Of a DNA stretch of 44,689 nucleotides, positions 27,088 to 35,737 are shown piece after piece (position 1 is the first letter of the stretch; every line of letters begins with the position of its first letter). This DNA comes from JBAXLO01 sp037134755 (lineage in GTDB: Bacteria; Bacteroidota; Bacteroidia; Bacteroidales; JACABE01): positions 1 through 44,689 of the forward strand of contig JBAXLO010000006.1 of NCBI GenBank assembly GCA_037134755.1. Direction: 5' to 3'. The notes beneath the pieces are model-generated. The model was not told the origin of the DNA. It saw only the letters and a list, made by a program, of their open reading frames with translations, and ran no database searches. A program made the position numbers and the translations under genes.

Positions 27088-27696
27088 ATGAATAAATATT
27101 TTATAATAAACGACGGATTTTCCTTTACTAAACATGGCGAATTGTTCTTTTTCTTTGATAGGATTGCTGAATTAGCTATAAAAAATGCAGATGAAGGGTT
27201 CTTTTTTACTTATTCTGGTTAAGATATTAAATCTAAAGTTGAAGAGTTTTTACTTGCAAAACGATTTGATAGAACTTTAGAGATTAAACGGATAATTAAT
27301 GATCTTCGTTATATGTATAGAGTTAATGCTCATGATATTGAAAAGCAAATTAACCTGACAAAAAACATTGATTTAGCCGAATTGTTTGGTTTTACAGTTG
27401 CAAACGACAAGAGAACGCAACACAAACCACCACTTGCAGTTGAAAATGATATTACACCCGGTGATATAATTGTAACTATATTAGCGGTTTTTGGTGCTCA
27501 TAATTATAATTTAGAATGTACGCAGATTAGCGAATCTGGAGACGAAGATATTGTAAATATTATAAATGTATCGAATGCTACAGCTAAGTTAAAAGGTTTT
27601 GTTTCAGGAGCTAAATATAGCTTTAGAGTTCAGGCAGTGTTAACAAGAAATGAATTAACTGAATTTTCAGAATCTGTAACATTAAGAATAAACTAG
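27088..27696 (+). pseudogene. Fibronectin type III-like small protein interrupted by one in-frame TAA
   Basis: One frame runs from ATG 27088 to TAG 27694-27696 with a single TAA at 27220-27222 (codon 45). Before the stop it reads MNKYFIINDGFSFTKHGELF and ends FFFTYSG; after it the frame continues without shift (DIKSKVEEFLLAKRFDRTLE) into a helical region and then a C-terminal beta domain with GDIIVTILAVFGAHNYNLEC and FVSGAKYSFRVQAVL, the pattern of a fibronectin III fold (AKYSFRVQAV). Total about 202 aa if read through. The downstream part may be translated alone from the ATG at 27313. Base use is continuous across the stop, so the break is recent, or it is a sequencing error or a read-through site. 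Function unknown. Confidence 0.65.
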
Positions 27697-27702
27697 TAGG
27701 GA

Positions 27703-27716
27703 CATGCCATGGCATG
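27703..27716. repeat. 14-bp perfect palindrome CATGCCATGGCATG
   Basis: It follows directly after the stop codon at 27694-27696 and is preceded by TAGGGA. It resembles one end of a longer GTAGGGACATGCC-type palindrome, but the matching right arm stops after CATG. Confidence 0.4.
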
Positions 27717-27733
27717 ACTTTACAATATATTAT

Positions 27734-27767
27734 AAAAAAAGGCTGCCTTTATAAAGCAGCCTTTTTT
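27734..27767. terminator. Bidirectional terminator between the interrupted gene and the glycogen operon
   Basis: AAAAGGCTGC (27737-27746) pairs with GCAGCCTTTT (27756-27765), flanked by A-tracts on the left and T-tracts on the right, so it works on both strands. It ends 6 bp before the stop of the synthase-phosphorylase gene. The same AAAAGGCTGC core is used in the terminator at 40962-41002. Confidence 0.88.
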
Positions 27768-27772
27768 ATAAT

Positions 27773-30700
27773 TTATATCCATCTAACAAGATTGAAATCT
27801 TGTCGATGAGGTAATTCCGGATGTTTTGGGTACATTCTGAAAGCATAATCAAATACACCGGCTGTAGGAGCGGGTAATTTGCAAATAAACTTTAAATGTC
27901 CGTTATCCAATCTCTCCGCAACTAACTCACGTATAAATATAGGTTCCTTAACTTCATCATTTACTTTCTGACCAAATATTACTTCAATACCAATATCCGA
28001 ACCTGAAAGTTCATTCATATTTAAGATAATATCAGCATAAAAGTCCTCACCTAGCATTAATGGTTTACTATTGGAGTCTGGTAAATTAACGCTAATTACT
28101 TCAATACTATCCCAACTACGTAGCATTTTATTTTTCCATGATGCAATATTATGTGCCAAAAGGAAATTATTATCTTGTAATCTAGCTGATCTTTCAATTA
28201 ACTTATTGTAATATTTAGAGAAATAATCATCTAGTTGACGTTTCATTGTAAAATGAGGAGTAATCTGAGCAATAGTATTCTTTATGTGAGCTATCCATTT
28301 AGTTGAAAATCCATTTGCATTTGTATCATAATAGGTAGGAATAATATCATCTTCTAAAATGGTATAGATAGTTTCAGCATCCAATTCATTTTGGAAATCT
28401 TGGTTTTCGTAAGTCTGTTTTTCTTTTAAAGCCCAACCGGCTCCTTTTTTATAACCTTCAGCCCACCAACCATCAAGAACACTAAAGTTTACAACGCCAT
28501 TCATAATAGCTTTTTCACCACTAGTTCCCGATGCTTCAAGCGGACGAGTAGGGGTATTGAGCCAAATATCAACACCATGGATAAGATATTTAGCAAGTTC
28601 CATATCATAATTCTCCACAAAAATTATCTTACCAATAAACCCAGGTTGTTTTGATATTTCAACAATACTCTTTATAAAGTCTTGACCTGCTTTATCATTT
28701 GGATGCGCTTTGCCTGCAAACACAAATTGAACAGGTCTTTCTTTGTTGTTTACTATTTTAGATAAACGTTCAAGATTAGAAAATATAAGTAGGGCACGTT
28801 TGTAAGTAGCAAATCTTCTGGCAAAACCAATAGTTAAAGCTTTTGGGTTAAAGGCATCTAAAACTTTAAAAATAAATTTAGGATTGACATTGTGTTGCGT
28901 CATATCATTAGTCAACCTATATTTTAAGTGATCGGTCAACTGTGTTTTCTTATTCAAACGTAGTTTCCAAATAGTTTCGTCAGCAACTTTATAGATCTTT
29001 TGCCAATATTCAGGATTAGATTGATCTTGTAAAAACTCTACACCAAATTCTTTAGCATATAATTGTTGCCATGATCTAGCAGTCCAAGTTGGATAATGTA
29101 CGCCATTAGTAACATAACCAATATGGATTTCTTCGGTAAAATAACCTGAATATAATTTGCTGAACATCTCTCTGGAAACCCTGCCATGAATAAGACTTAC
29201 ACCATTTACTTCTTGTGATAATTTAGTAGCAAGAACACTCATTGAGAATTTCTCATTCATGTCGTTCTCCACAAACTTACCGAGGTTCATCAATTGATCC
29301 CAAGTTATGTTTAGATGTTCGGCAAAATGAGGGATATACATTCTTAATAGATCTTCTGTAAAGGTATCATGTCCGGCAGGAACAGGTGTATGCGTAGTAA
29401 ATAAAGTTGATGCTCTAACTACTTCAACTGCCTCTTCGAATGATAGTTTATTAAGTTGTATTAGTTTTGCTAATCTTTCTAAAGTACTAAAAGCCGAATG
29501 CCCTTCATTACAATGAAAGATAGTTGGGCTGATATTAAGTGTTTCAAGCATTCTGATACCACCTAAACCAAGTAATAACTCTTGTTTCAATCTATTTTCC
29601 CAATCACCACCATATAATCTATGTGTAACAGAACGATCGGATTCAGAGTTAACTTCAAAATCAGTATCTAAAAGGTATAAAGGAACCCTTCCCACCATTA
29701 GTTTCCACACTTTAGCATATAATCTTCTTCCTGTTAAAGCAATATTTATAGTAATCCAATTGTTATGCTCATCTCTTACAGGAAATAAAGGTAGTTGAGA
29801 GAATTTTTGAGGAGTGTACTCAGCAAGTTGATCGCCAGTTAAAGAAATATCTTGTTTAAAATAACCATAACGATATAATAAACCAATACCAACCATATTG
29901 ATATTACAATCACTTGCTTCCTTTAAATAATCCCCTGCAAGCATCCCTAAACCACCCGAAAAGATCTTAATAGTATCATGCAATCCAAATTCCATACTAA
30001 AATATGCAATCTGATCATCAGATTTCTCAACAACTTTTGACATATAAGCATCAAACATAGCTGTGACTTCAGTAAGTTTTTTTATAAATACATCATTCTT
30101 CTCAAGACCCTGCATTTCATCAATAGATAAGGTTTCGATTAATGCAATTGGATTACGATTTAATTTAGACCAAAGCTTTTTATTAATCATTTCGAAAAGC
30201 TCAGAAGCTTCATAATTCCAAGTCCACCAAAGATTCTTAGACAACCGATCTAAGCTAGCAAGTACAGGACTTATGCTTTGTTTAACAAGAATTTTTTTCC
30301 ATTCAGGTTTTGATTCTTTTAATTTATTAAAAGAAGTTTCATAAAACTTTTGTTGCTTGCCAATAAAAAGTTCCGTTCTTTCATTCACTTTATTTAAAGC
30401 AATGGAATATGCTTGCCAATAATAAGTAACAAGGTTTTTCCATAACGCACTTCTTGAAATATCATAAGAAATCTTTCTGGCATCAATTATATCGTTATTG
30501 TTTTTAACAGTACATGAAAATATACTTTTAGTGATAGCATCGATGACTTCAATATCATTATCATCAGTTCTTTCAATAACAGTAACACAAGATTTAGGGT
30601 CGTTGTTTATAGCATCTATCCATAAACCAAAACCTGCTAAAGTAGTTGTAATTGTTGGGATATGAAATGCAAGACTTTCTAAAGGAGTATATCCCCAAGG

Positions 30701-32020
30701 TTCATAATAAGAAGGAAATACAGAGCCATCGAAACCAATTAAGAAATCATAATACTCTATGTTAAAAATGCCATCATTACCATTTAAATAAGCCGGTACA
30801 AATATAACTTTTACTTTGTCGGATGGTGAGTTGTTTAATTCGTTCTTTTTTATTTGCTTTAAGATAGGATCATTTTCCGGCTCATAAAGTCTATGAGTTA
30901 GATATTCATTAGAAATTGGACTGTAGAAATCAGGATTAAGCATTCTGTCTAACAAATCCTGTCTTGCCCCAGCTTGATGAGCAGGAACAGAGATAATAGC
31001 AATTATATCTTTTTGTAAATCTTGTTGTTTATTAAGCTTTCCTAGTGCATCTATAAATAAATCAATTCCCTTATTCTTATATTCATATCGCCCTGAGTTT
31101 ATTATCAACATACTATCTTTGGATAATTGTTGATTTAATAAAGCACTTACGGTATCAATAATTTTATTCCTTGATTCGTTTCTTTTCTTTTCAAAAAGCT
31201 CTGGAGAAGGAACAAATGAATCTTCAAAACCATTAGGAGTAACAATGTCAACTCCTTTATTAAAAAACTGATTACATTCTTTATTAGTCAGATCACTAAC
31301 TGTAGTAAAGCTATCTACTTCTTCAGCAGATAATTTTTCGAGTGAAAACTTAGATATTACACCAAATTCTTTTGCTATTAAATCACCATTAAATGAATGT
31401 AAGTTTCTATATAGTGGTAAACCATTTCCTGCAATACATCTGCCTAAAACTGTTGCATGAGTAGTAAATACAGTCCCAATTTGTGGAACATTTTCTTTAA
31501 GATGCAATACTCCTGTACCGGTCATCCATTCATGGAAATGTGCAATTATTTTATCATTAGCAGTTAAATTATATTCATAAAAGCTTTCAATAACTTTAGC
31601 AGCTGCATACCCAAATAAGGCAGGCTCAACATAATCCCATTGACCTGATAAAGAGTCAAGATTGTACTTTTCCCAAAAATGTGCAAAGATAGTATCCTTT
31701 TCGGCAAAGTAATGAGTGAAATCAACCAATATAGCAATAGGATGACCTACAATATTCCACCTACCTATTCTAAACTTTAAACCATCTTCCCTTGCTTTAT
31801 CACACCATGATTTGTATAAAAACTTATCTTCCGTAAACTCTGGATTTTGATGAGTTTCCATCCAAACATCAGGGCCAATTAATATATAATTATCTTTTAT
31901 TTCATTTAATATACTTAGAGCTTTGGTTGAAATTACCGTATATATTCCACCTACTTTATTACATACTTCCCAACTGGTTTCAAATATATAATCGGATTTA
32001 ATAAAATTCTCTTCTGCCAT
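27773..32020 (-). CDS. Fused glycogen synthase (GT3) and alpha-glucan phosphorylase (GT35)
   Basis: 1415 aa with two catalytic parts. Residues 1 to about 545 form a GT3 glycogen synthase: FETSWEVCNKVGGIYTVIS at the start (glycosyl-acceptor loop), HFHEWMTGTGVL, and the E-x7-E pair Glu440/Glu448 in YEPWGYTPLESLA. From about residue 570 comes a DUF3417-type start (LDRLSKNLWWTWN), then a short-type alpha-glucan phosphorylase with YFSMEFGLHDTIKIFSGGLG, FHCNEGHSAFSTLERL, FTTHTPVPAGHD and EASGTSGEKAIMNG, in which Lys1170 is the expected pyridoxal-phosphate lysine. GT3 enzymes elongate glycogen from a nucleotide sugar and GT35 releases glucose 1-phosphate, so one chain would hold opposing activities. 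It is the last gene of the glycogen operon, ending at a terminator. All key residues of both halves appear intact. Confidence 0.92.
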   Translation of the reverse strand: MAEENFIKSDYIFETSWEVCNKVGGIYTVISTKALSILNEIKDNYILIGPDVWMETHQNPEFTEDKFLYKSWCDKAREDGLKFRIGRWNIVGHPIAILVDFTHYFAEKDTIFAHFWEKYNLDSLSGQWDYVEPALFGYAAAKVIESFYEYNLTANDKIIAHFHEWMTGTGVLHLKENVPQIGTVFTTHATVLGRCIAGNGLPLYRNLHSFNGDLIAKEFGVISKFSLEKLSAEEVDSFTTVSDLTNKECNQFFNKGVDIVTPNGFEDSFVPSPELFEKKRNESRNKIIDTVSALLNQQLSKDSMLIINSGRYEYKNKGIDLFIDALGKLNKQQDLQKDIIAIISVPAHQAGARQDLLDRMLNPDFYSPISNEYLTHRLYEPENDPILKQIKKNELNNSPSDKVKVIFVPAYLNGNDGIFNIEYYDFLIGFDGSVFPSYYEPWGYTPLESLAFHIPTITTTLAGFGLWIDAINNDPKSCVTVIERTDDNDIEVIDAITKSIFSCTVKNNNDIIDARKISYDISRSALWKNLVTYYWQAYSIALNKVNERTELFIGKQQKFYETSFNKLKESKPEWKKILVKQSISPVLASLDRLSKNLWWTWNYEASELFEMINKKLWSKLNRNPIALIETLSIDEMQGLEKNDVFIKKLTEVTAMFDAYMSKVVEKSDDQIAYFSMEFGLHDTIKIFSGGLGMLAGDYLKEASDCNINMVGIGLLYRYGYFKQDISLTGDQLAEYTPQKFSQLPLFPVRDEHNNWITINIALTGRRLYAKVWKLMVGRVPLYLLDTDFEVNSESDRSVTHRLYGGDWENRLKQELLLGLGGIRMLETLNISPTIFHCNEGHSAFSTLERLAKLIQLNKLSFEEAVEVVRASTLFTTHTPVPAGHDTFTEDLLRMYIPHFAEHLNITWDQLMNLGKFVENDMNEKFSMSVLATKLSQEVNGVSLIHGRVSREMFSKLYSGYFTEEIHIGYVTNGVHYPTWTARSWQQLYAKEFGVEFLQDQSNPEYWQKIYKVADETIWKLRLNKKTQLTDHLKYRLTNDMTQHNVNPKFIFKVLDAFNPKALTIGFARRFATYKRALLIFSNLERLSKIVNNKERPVQFVFAGKAHPNDKAGQDFIKSIVEISKQPGFIGKIIFVENYDMELAKYLIHGVDIWLNTPTRPLEASGTSGEKAIMNGVVNFSVLDGWWAEGYKKGAGWALKEKQTYENQDFQNELDAETIYTILEDDIIPTYYDTNANGFSTKWIAHIKNTIAQITPHFTMKRQLDDYFSKYYNKLIERSARLQDNNFLLAHNIASWKNKMLRSWDSIEVISVNLPDSNSKPLMLGEDFYADIILNMNELSGSDIGIEVIFGQKVNDEVKEPIFIRELVAERLDNGHLKFICKLPAPTAGVFDYAFRMYPKHPELPHRQDFNLVRWI

Positions 32021-32050
32021 TTTATGTGTTTAATAGTTTTTGTTTTTTGT

Positions 32051-34006
32051 TTATTGTTTATTGTATTTGTCTAATAGTGATAATAATTCAGCAAGTTTAA
32101 AAGGTTTTGAAATGTAATCATCCATACCTGATGCAAGATATTCATCTTTGTCTTGTTTCATTACATTAGCAGTCATTGCTATAATAGGTATTCCTTTATT
32201 CTTATTAATAGCCTCTTCAATTTTTCTAATTTGTTTAGTTGCATCAATACCGCTCATTATAGGCATTTGAACATCCATTAAGATTAAATCAAACTCAGTA
32301 GATAAGAATTTCTCAACAGCAGCTTCACCATTTTCTGCAATTGTAACATTATGTCCCATTCTCTCAAGAGTCATTTTAGCAACTTTTTGATTAATTAGAT
32401 TGTCTTCTGCTAAAAGTATTTTTAATTTGTTTAGTGATACTTCAAATTCTGGTTCATCCATCTCTTGTTCATTTTTATTTGGCTCTTTTCCTTTGGATAA
32501 CATAACAGTAAACCAAAAATTAGAGCCTTTGCCTAACTCACTTTCTACACCAATTTCACCATCCATTATCTCAACAAGTTTTTTAGAAATAGCAAGCCCT
32601 AAACCAGTACCCCCATGTTTTCTTGTTGTGTAAGAATATACTTGCGAGAATTCCTTAAACAACTTTTTCATACCTTCATGAGAGATACCTATACCTGTAT
32701 CTTTTATACTAAATTTTAATTTTACATTATCTCTTGTATCGGATTCACAATCTATATAAATATCCACACTTCCAGTCTCAGTAAATTTAACAGCATTATT
32801 TGCAAGATTAAGAATTATTTGATTTAATCTGATTGGGTCACCTTTTATATATCTTGGGACTTTTTTATCAATATAAGTATTGATAGAAATCCCTTTTTCT
32901 TTTGATTTGAAACTTAACAGTCTTAATACTTCTTGTAGATTTTCATTTATATCAAAATCTATATTTTCAATGTTTATTTGCCCTGATTCTATTTTTGAAA
33001 GATCCAATATGTCATTAATAATTGCAAGCAGATTATTAGAAGAGATACTTATAAGTTTTAGATGTTCTTTTTGGTCTGAACTTAAGTCTGTACTTTTAAG
33101 AATATTTGTCATGCCTATAATTCCATTCATAGGAGTGCGGATTTCATGACTCATATTTGCAAGAAACCTACTCTTTGACTTTGCCGCTGATTCTGCAATC
33201 TCTTTTGCTTTTATAAGTTCTTTTTCAGTTAACTTTCGTTCAGTAACATCTCTAATAATAATCTGCATTATATTTCTTCCATCAATATCAATTAATCCTG
33301 CTGTCATTTCAACAGGAATGTTAAATCCATCTGATCTTATTAATATGGTTTCTGCTTTAAATGTACCTGAAACTTCCTTTAATTTCTGTATGAACTCAAT
33401 AAATGAAAGACCTCCAAGTTTATAATTGTCTGGAGAATGTAATTTAGACTGGTGAAGCTGAATCAATTCTTCATGAGTTCTTTTTAATAAAATAGATGCC
33501 GCAGGATTAGCATCAATGATAATACCTGTAATGGCATCTGCAAGGATAATTGCATCAGGTGCGCCTTCAAATAAGCTTTTATATTTTACTTCTCTTTCTA
33601 ACAAAATAGTTTCTTTTACAGTACTTTCAATTGCATATTGTATACACTTTTTTAGAAGTGGTAAATTCAGGTCTGTTTTTATAATATAATCAAAAGCTCC
33701 ACATTTTAAAGCAAAGTCATGATTGTATTCATCTTCTTTATCAAATAATATTAAAAAAGGAGTCTTATTATTTAATAAGTTTAGTTTTTTTATTATTTCG
33801 TTACATGGATTATTATTTATTACTGCATCACAAATTATAACATCAAATTTATTACTTATTGATAAGCAATTTATATTATCAGATATTTTCAACCATTCAA
33901 TATGGTATTTTAAAAGTTTGTCTTTAATAAGAATTTCTTTAACTTTTGAGTAATCTACTTCATCTTTTACAAAAATAAGTAAATTTAATTTTATGTTATT
34001 AATCAT
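32051..34006 (-). CDS. Soluble hybrid histidine kinase inside the glycogen operon
   Basis: 651 aa from the ATG at 34006; the longer frame to 34045 starts with GTG and adds 13 residues that look unrelated to the receiver fold. Order: an N-terminal receiver (about 5-125; Asp60 in VIICDAVINN, Lys in DYIIKTDLN), PAS (about 140-255, FEGAPDAIILADA to IRDVTERK), HisKA with LANMSHEIRTPMNGI (His287), HATPase_c with LANNAVKFTE, DTGIGI and GTGLGLAIS, and a C-terminal receiver with Asp578 in LILMDVQMPIMSG and DDYISKPFK. No membrane segment. The layout matches the kinase at 24361-26301 almost residue for residue in spacing. It lies 103 bp downstream of the GH57 gene and 30 bp upstream of the synthase-phosphorylase gene, so it is probably co-transcribed with glycogen enzymes and may tie their activity or expression to a cytoplasmic signal. 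Confidence 0.92.
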   Translation of the reverse strand: MINNIKLNLLIFVKDEVDYSKVKEILIKDKLLKYHIEWLKISDNINCLSISNKFDVIICDAVINNNPCNEIIKKLNLLNNKTPFLILFDKEDEYNHDFALKCGAFDYIIKTDLNLPLLKKCIQYAIESTVKETILLEREVKYKSLFEGAPDAIILADAITGIIIDANPAASILLKRTHEELIQLHQSKLHSPDNYKLGGLSFIEFIQKLKEVSGTFKAETILIRSDGFNIPVEMTAGLIDIDGRNIMQIIIRDVTERKLTEKELIKAKEIAESAAKSKSRFLANMSHEIRTPMNGIIGMTNILKSTDLSSDQKEHLKLISISSNNLLAIINDILDLSKIESGQINIENIDFDINENLQEVLRLLSFKSKEKGISINTYIDKKVPRYIKGDPIRLNQIILNLANNAVKFTETGSVDIYIDCESDTRDNVKLKFSIKDTGIGISHEGMKKLFKEFSQVYSYTTRKHGGTGLGLAISKKLVEIMDGEIGVESELGKGSNFWFTVMLSKGKEPNKNEQEMDEPEFEVSLNKLKILLAEDNLINQKVAKMTLERMGHNVTIAENGEAAVEKFLSTEFDLILMDVQMPIMSGIDATKQIRKIEEAINKNKGIPIIAMTANVMKQDKDEYLASGMDDYISKPFKLAELLSLLDKYNKQ

Positions 34007-34148
34007 ATTTCTTTTACGATTGAAAAATGAGTTTGAAAGACTCACATTATTAAAGACTTTTAATTTTAATTTAATATAAATAATATTCCATTAAAGTAAT
34101 CCAAAGAGATATATTTAATGGAATATAATGAATAGAACTAATATTAAT

Positions 34149-35702
34149 CTATGCTTTAAGACTATCTATTATTATACTTCTAGCTTTATCAACAGAAGCT
34201 TTATTTATTGATTTAATATCAATTGTGCTAATTTCTTTTTGAATAGCTTTTGATAAAACAGAAGTTATTTTAACTTTAATGTCATTTTTAACACCATTTA
34301 AAACTGCTGCAATAGTATAAGCATCTATATCTTTTATTCGTTTCTTTAAATCTGAATCAGTAAGATTTAAAACACTACTAATAGTTATAGTTTTTAAAGT
34401 TTCAACTTTTAATACTTTATCTTTAGTTTTTGATTTTATTAAATTTTGAGTTTGTTGTTCTTCTTTTTCGATTACATTATTCTTAACTTCAGAATTAATT
34501 TGGATATTATTTGTAACATGAAAATTATCAAGACGAATATTAAAATCCGATAAAACATTCATGTAATTTATGAAAGCCTCATAAGGTGAGCCATAAGGAT
34601 TGAAATATTTATGCACATCACCATCAGAAAACCATTTAGTACACATATAATAGAAATGATCTGAAGTTTGTAAATATCTCCATTCCTTAATTAAATCAAA
34701 ATCATTTGTTGATTTTACTTTTTGTTCAATTGCGTAGATACTATCAAAAGCTTCGTCTTGCAAATCATTCCCTAACCATGCAGTTAAATCTCTTTCCTCA
34801 TCTGCCCAAGAAATTGGATGAGGTACATGAATAGCAGCAACAGGTTGCATCCTTTCTGAAAGTTCAGAAGGAGTGTTGAAAGAATAGTTTGAATGTGAGA
34901 AAACTCTACCTGGTAAAGCTCTCATAAAATCAAAAATACCTGTTTCGCTCCATTGATGTTCGCCAAAAGTTTCATAATCCATAAATAGATTAACTACTTC
35001 TTGATTTTGATCAATCTGATTTAGCCAATCAACAAATTTTTCAGTTGTTAATGGCCAGCTTTCCCAACTTCTTTGTGAAAATCTGAAAGCAATATCGTCA
35101 CTTAACTGAAAGTTTTTTAATAATAATTTTAGTTTAGGATTTATAGCATTACAGTACATGTAATTTGGACTTTTCCATCCTAAAACATGTTTAGCTCCTT
35201 CAGTCAGCATTGTTTCAAAACCCATATCTGCTACCATTTCACCAATGTGATCTGAATAAATAAGCTCTGTATTTCTGAATGTCTTTGGTCTTACTCCGAA
35301 CAATTGTTCTATTTTGTTACGTTGAGCTTTAACTTGTGTCACAAATTCTTCTTTGCTTTTCAAGGCGGATAATGAATGGGTATAAGTTTCAGCTAAAAAT
35401 TCAACACAACCAGTTTCTGCAAGTCTTCTAAAACTTTCTATAACATCAGGTGTGTATTTTTCGAATTGATCTAGCGCTGTACCAGAAATTGAATAACTTA
35501 TTTTGAAACCTGAACCATATTCTTTAATCAAATCAAGCATTACCTGATTTGTTGGAATGTAGCATTTATCTGCTACTCTTCTTGCAATATATCTGTTTTG
35601 AAATTCATCAAAATAGTCATGATTTTTTCCTATATCAAAAAAACGATAGGTTTTTAACCTAAAAGGTTGGTGTACCTGAAAGTAAAAACAAATTGATCTC
35701 AT
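34149..35702 (-). CDS. GH57 alpha-amylase-like enzyme with a C-terminal FliG-like domain
   Basis: 517 aa, cytoplasmic. The GH57 catalytic domain occupies residues 1 to about 400: YFQVHQPFRLKTY (His11), CVEFLAETYTHSL, TFRNTELIYSDHIG with expected nucleophile Glu146, and VVNLFMDYETFGEHQ with expected acid Asp242. GH57 enzymes include alpha-amylases, 4-alpha-glucanotransferases and branching enzymes; which of these applies cannot be read here. After a low-complexity linker (about 405-435), residues 447-517 read TDSDLKKRIKDIDAYTIAAV, LNGVKNDIKVKITSVLSKA and ...KASVDKARSIIIDSLK, which resembles the C-terminal domain of the flagellar motor protein FliG (pattern L..VD...LA.ALKG....KI...MSK, then V..AQ..I...I..L). 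It is the third gene of the operon, 35 bp after the GT4 gene. Confidence 0.9.
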   Translation of the reverse strand: MRSICFYFQVHQPFRLKTYRFFDIGKNHDYFDEFQNRYIARRVADKCYIPTNQVMLDLIKEYGSGFKISYSISGTALDQFEKYTPDVIESFRRLAETGCVEFLAETYTHSLSALKSKEEFVTQVKAQRNKIEQLFGVRPKTFRNTELIYSDHIGEMVADMGFETMLTEGAKHVLGWKSPNYMYCNAINPKLKLLLKNFQLSDDIAFRFSQRSWESWPLTTEKFVDWLNQIDQNQEVVNLFMDYETFGEHQWSETGIFDFMRALPGRVFSHSNYSFNTPSELSERMQPVAAIHVPHPISWADEERDLTAWLGNDLQDEAFDSIYAIEQKVKSTNDFDLIKEWRYLQTSDHFYYMCTKWFSDGDVHKYFNPYGSPYEAFINYMNVLSDFNIRLDNFHVTNNIQINSEVKNNVIEKEEQQTQNLIKSKTKDKVLKVETLKTITISSVLNLTDSDLKKRIKDIDAYTIAAVLNGVKNDIKVKITSVLSKAIQKEISTIDIKSINKASVDKARSIIIDSLKA

Positions 35703-35737
35703 ATTCTGATTTTTTTATTTCTTAATTTAATTAAAAT

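Noticed and set aside
34007..34045. GTG at 34045 as the start of the kinase in the glycogen operon
   Set aside because: The extra 13 residues do not resemble the receiver fold. The ATG at 34006 gives spacing equal to the paralogous kinase.
34149..35702. FliG-like tail as evidence of flagella or gliding motor genes
   Set aside because: There are no other flagellar genes in the window; the domain is more simply an interaction module borrowed by the amylase.
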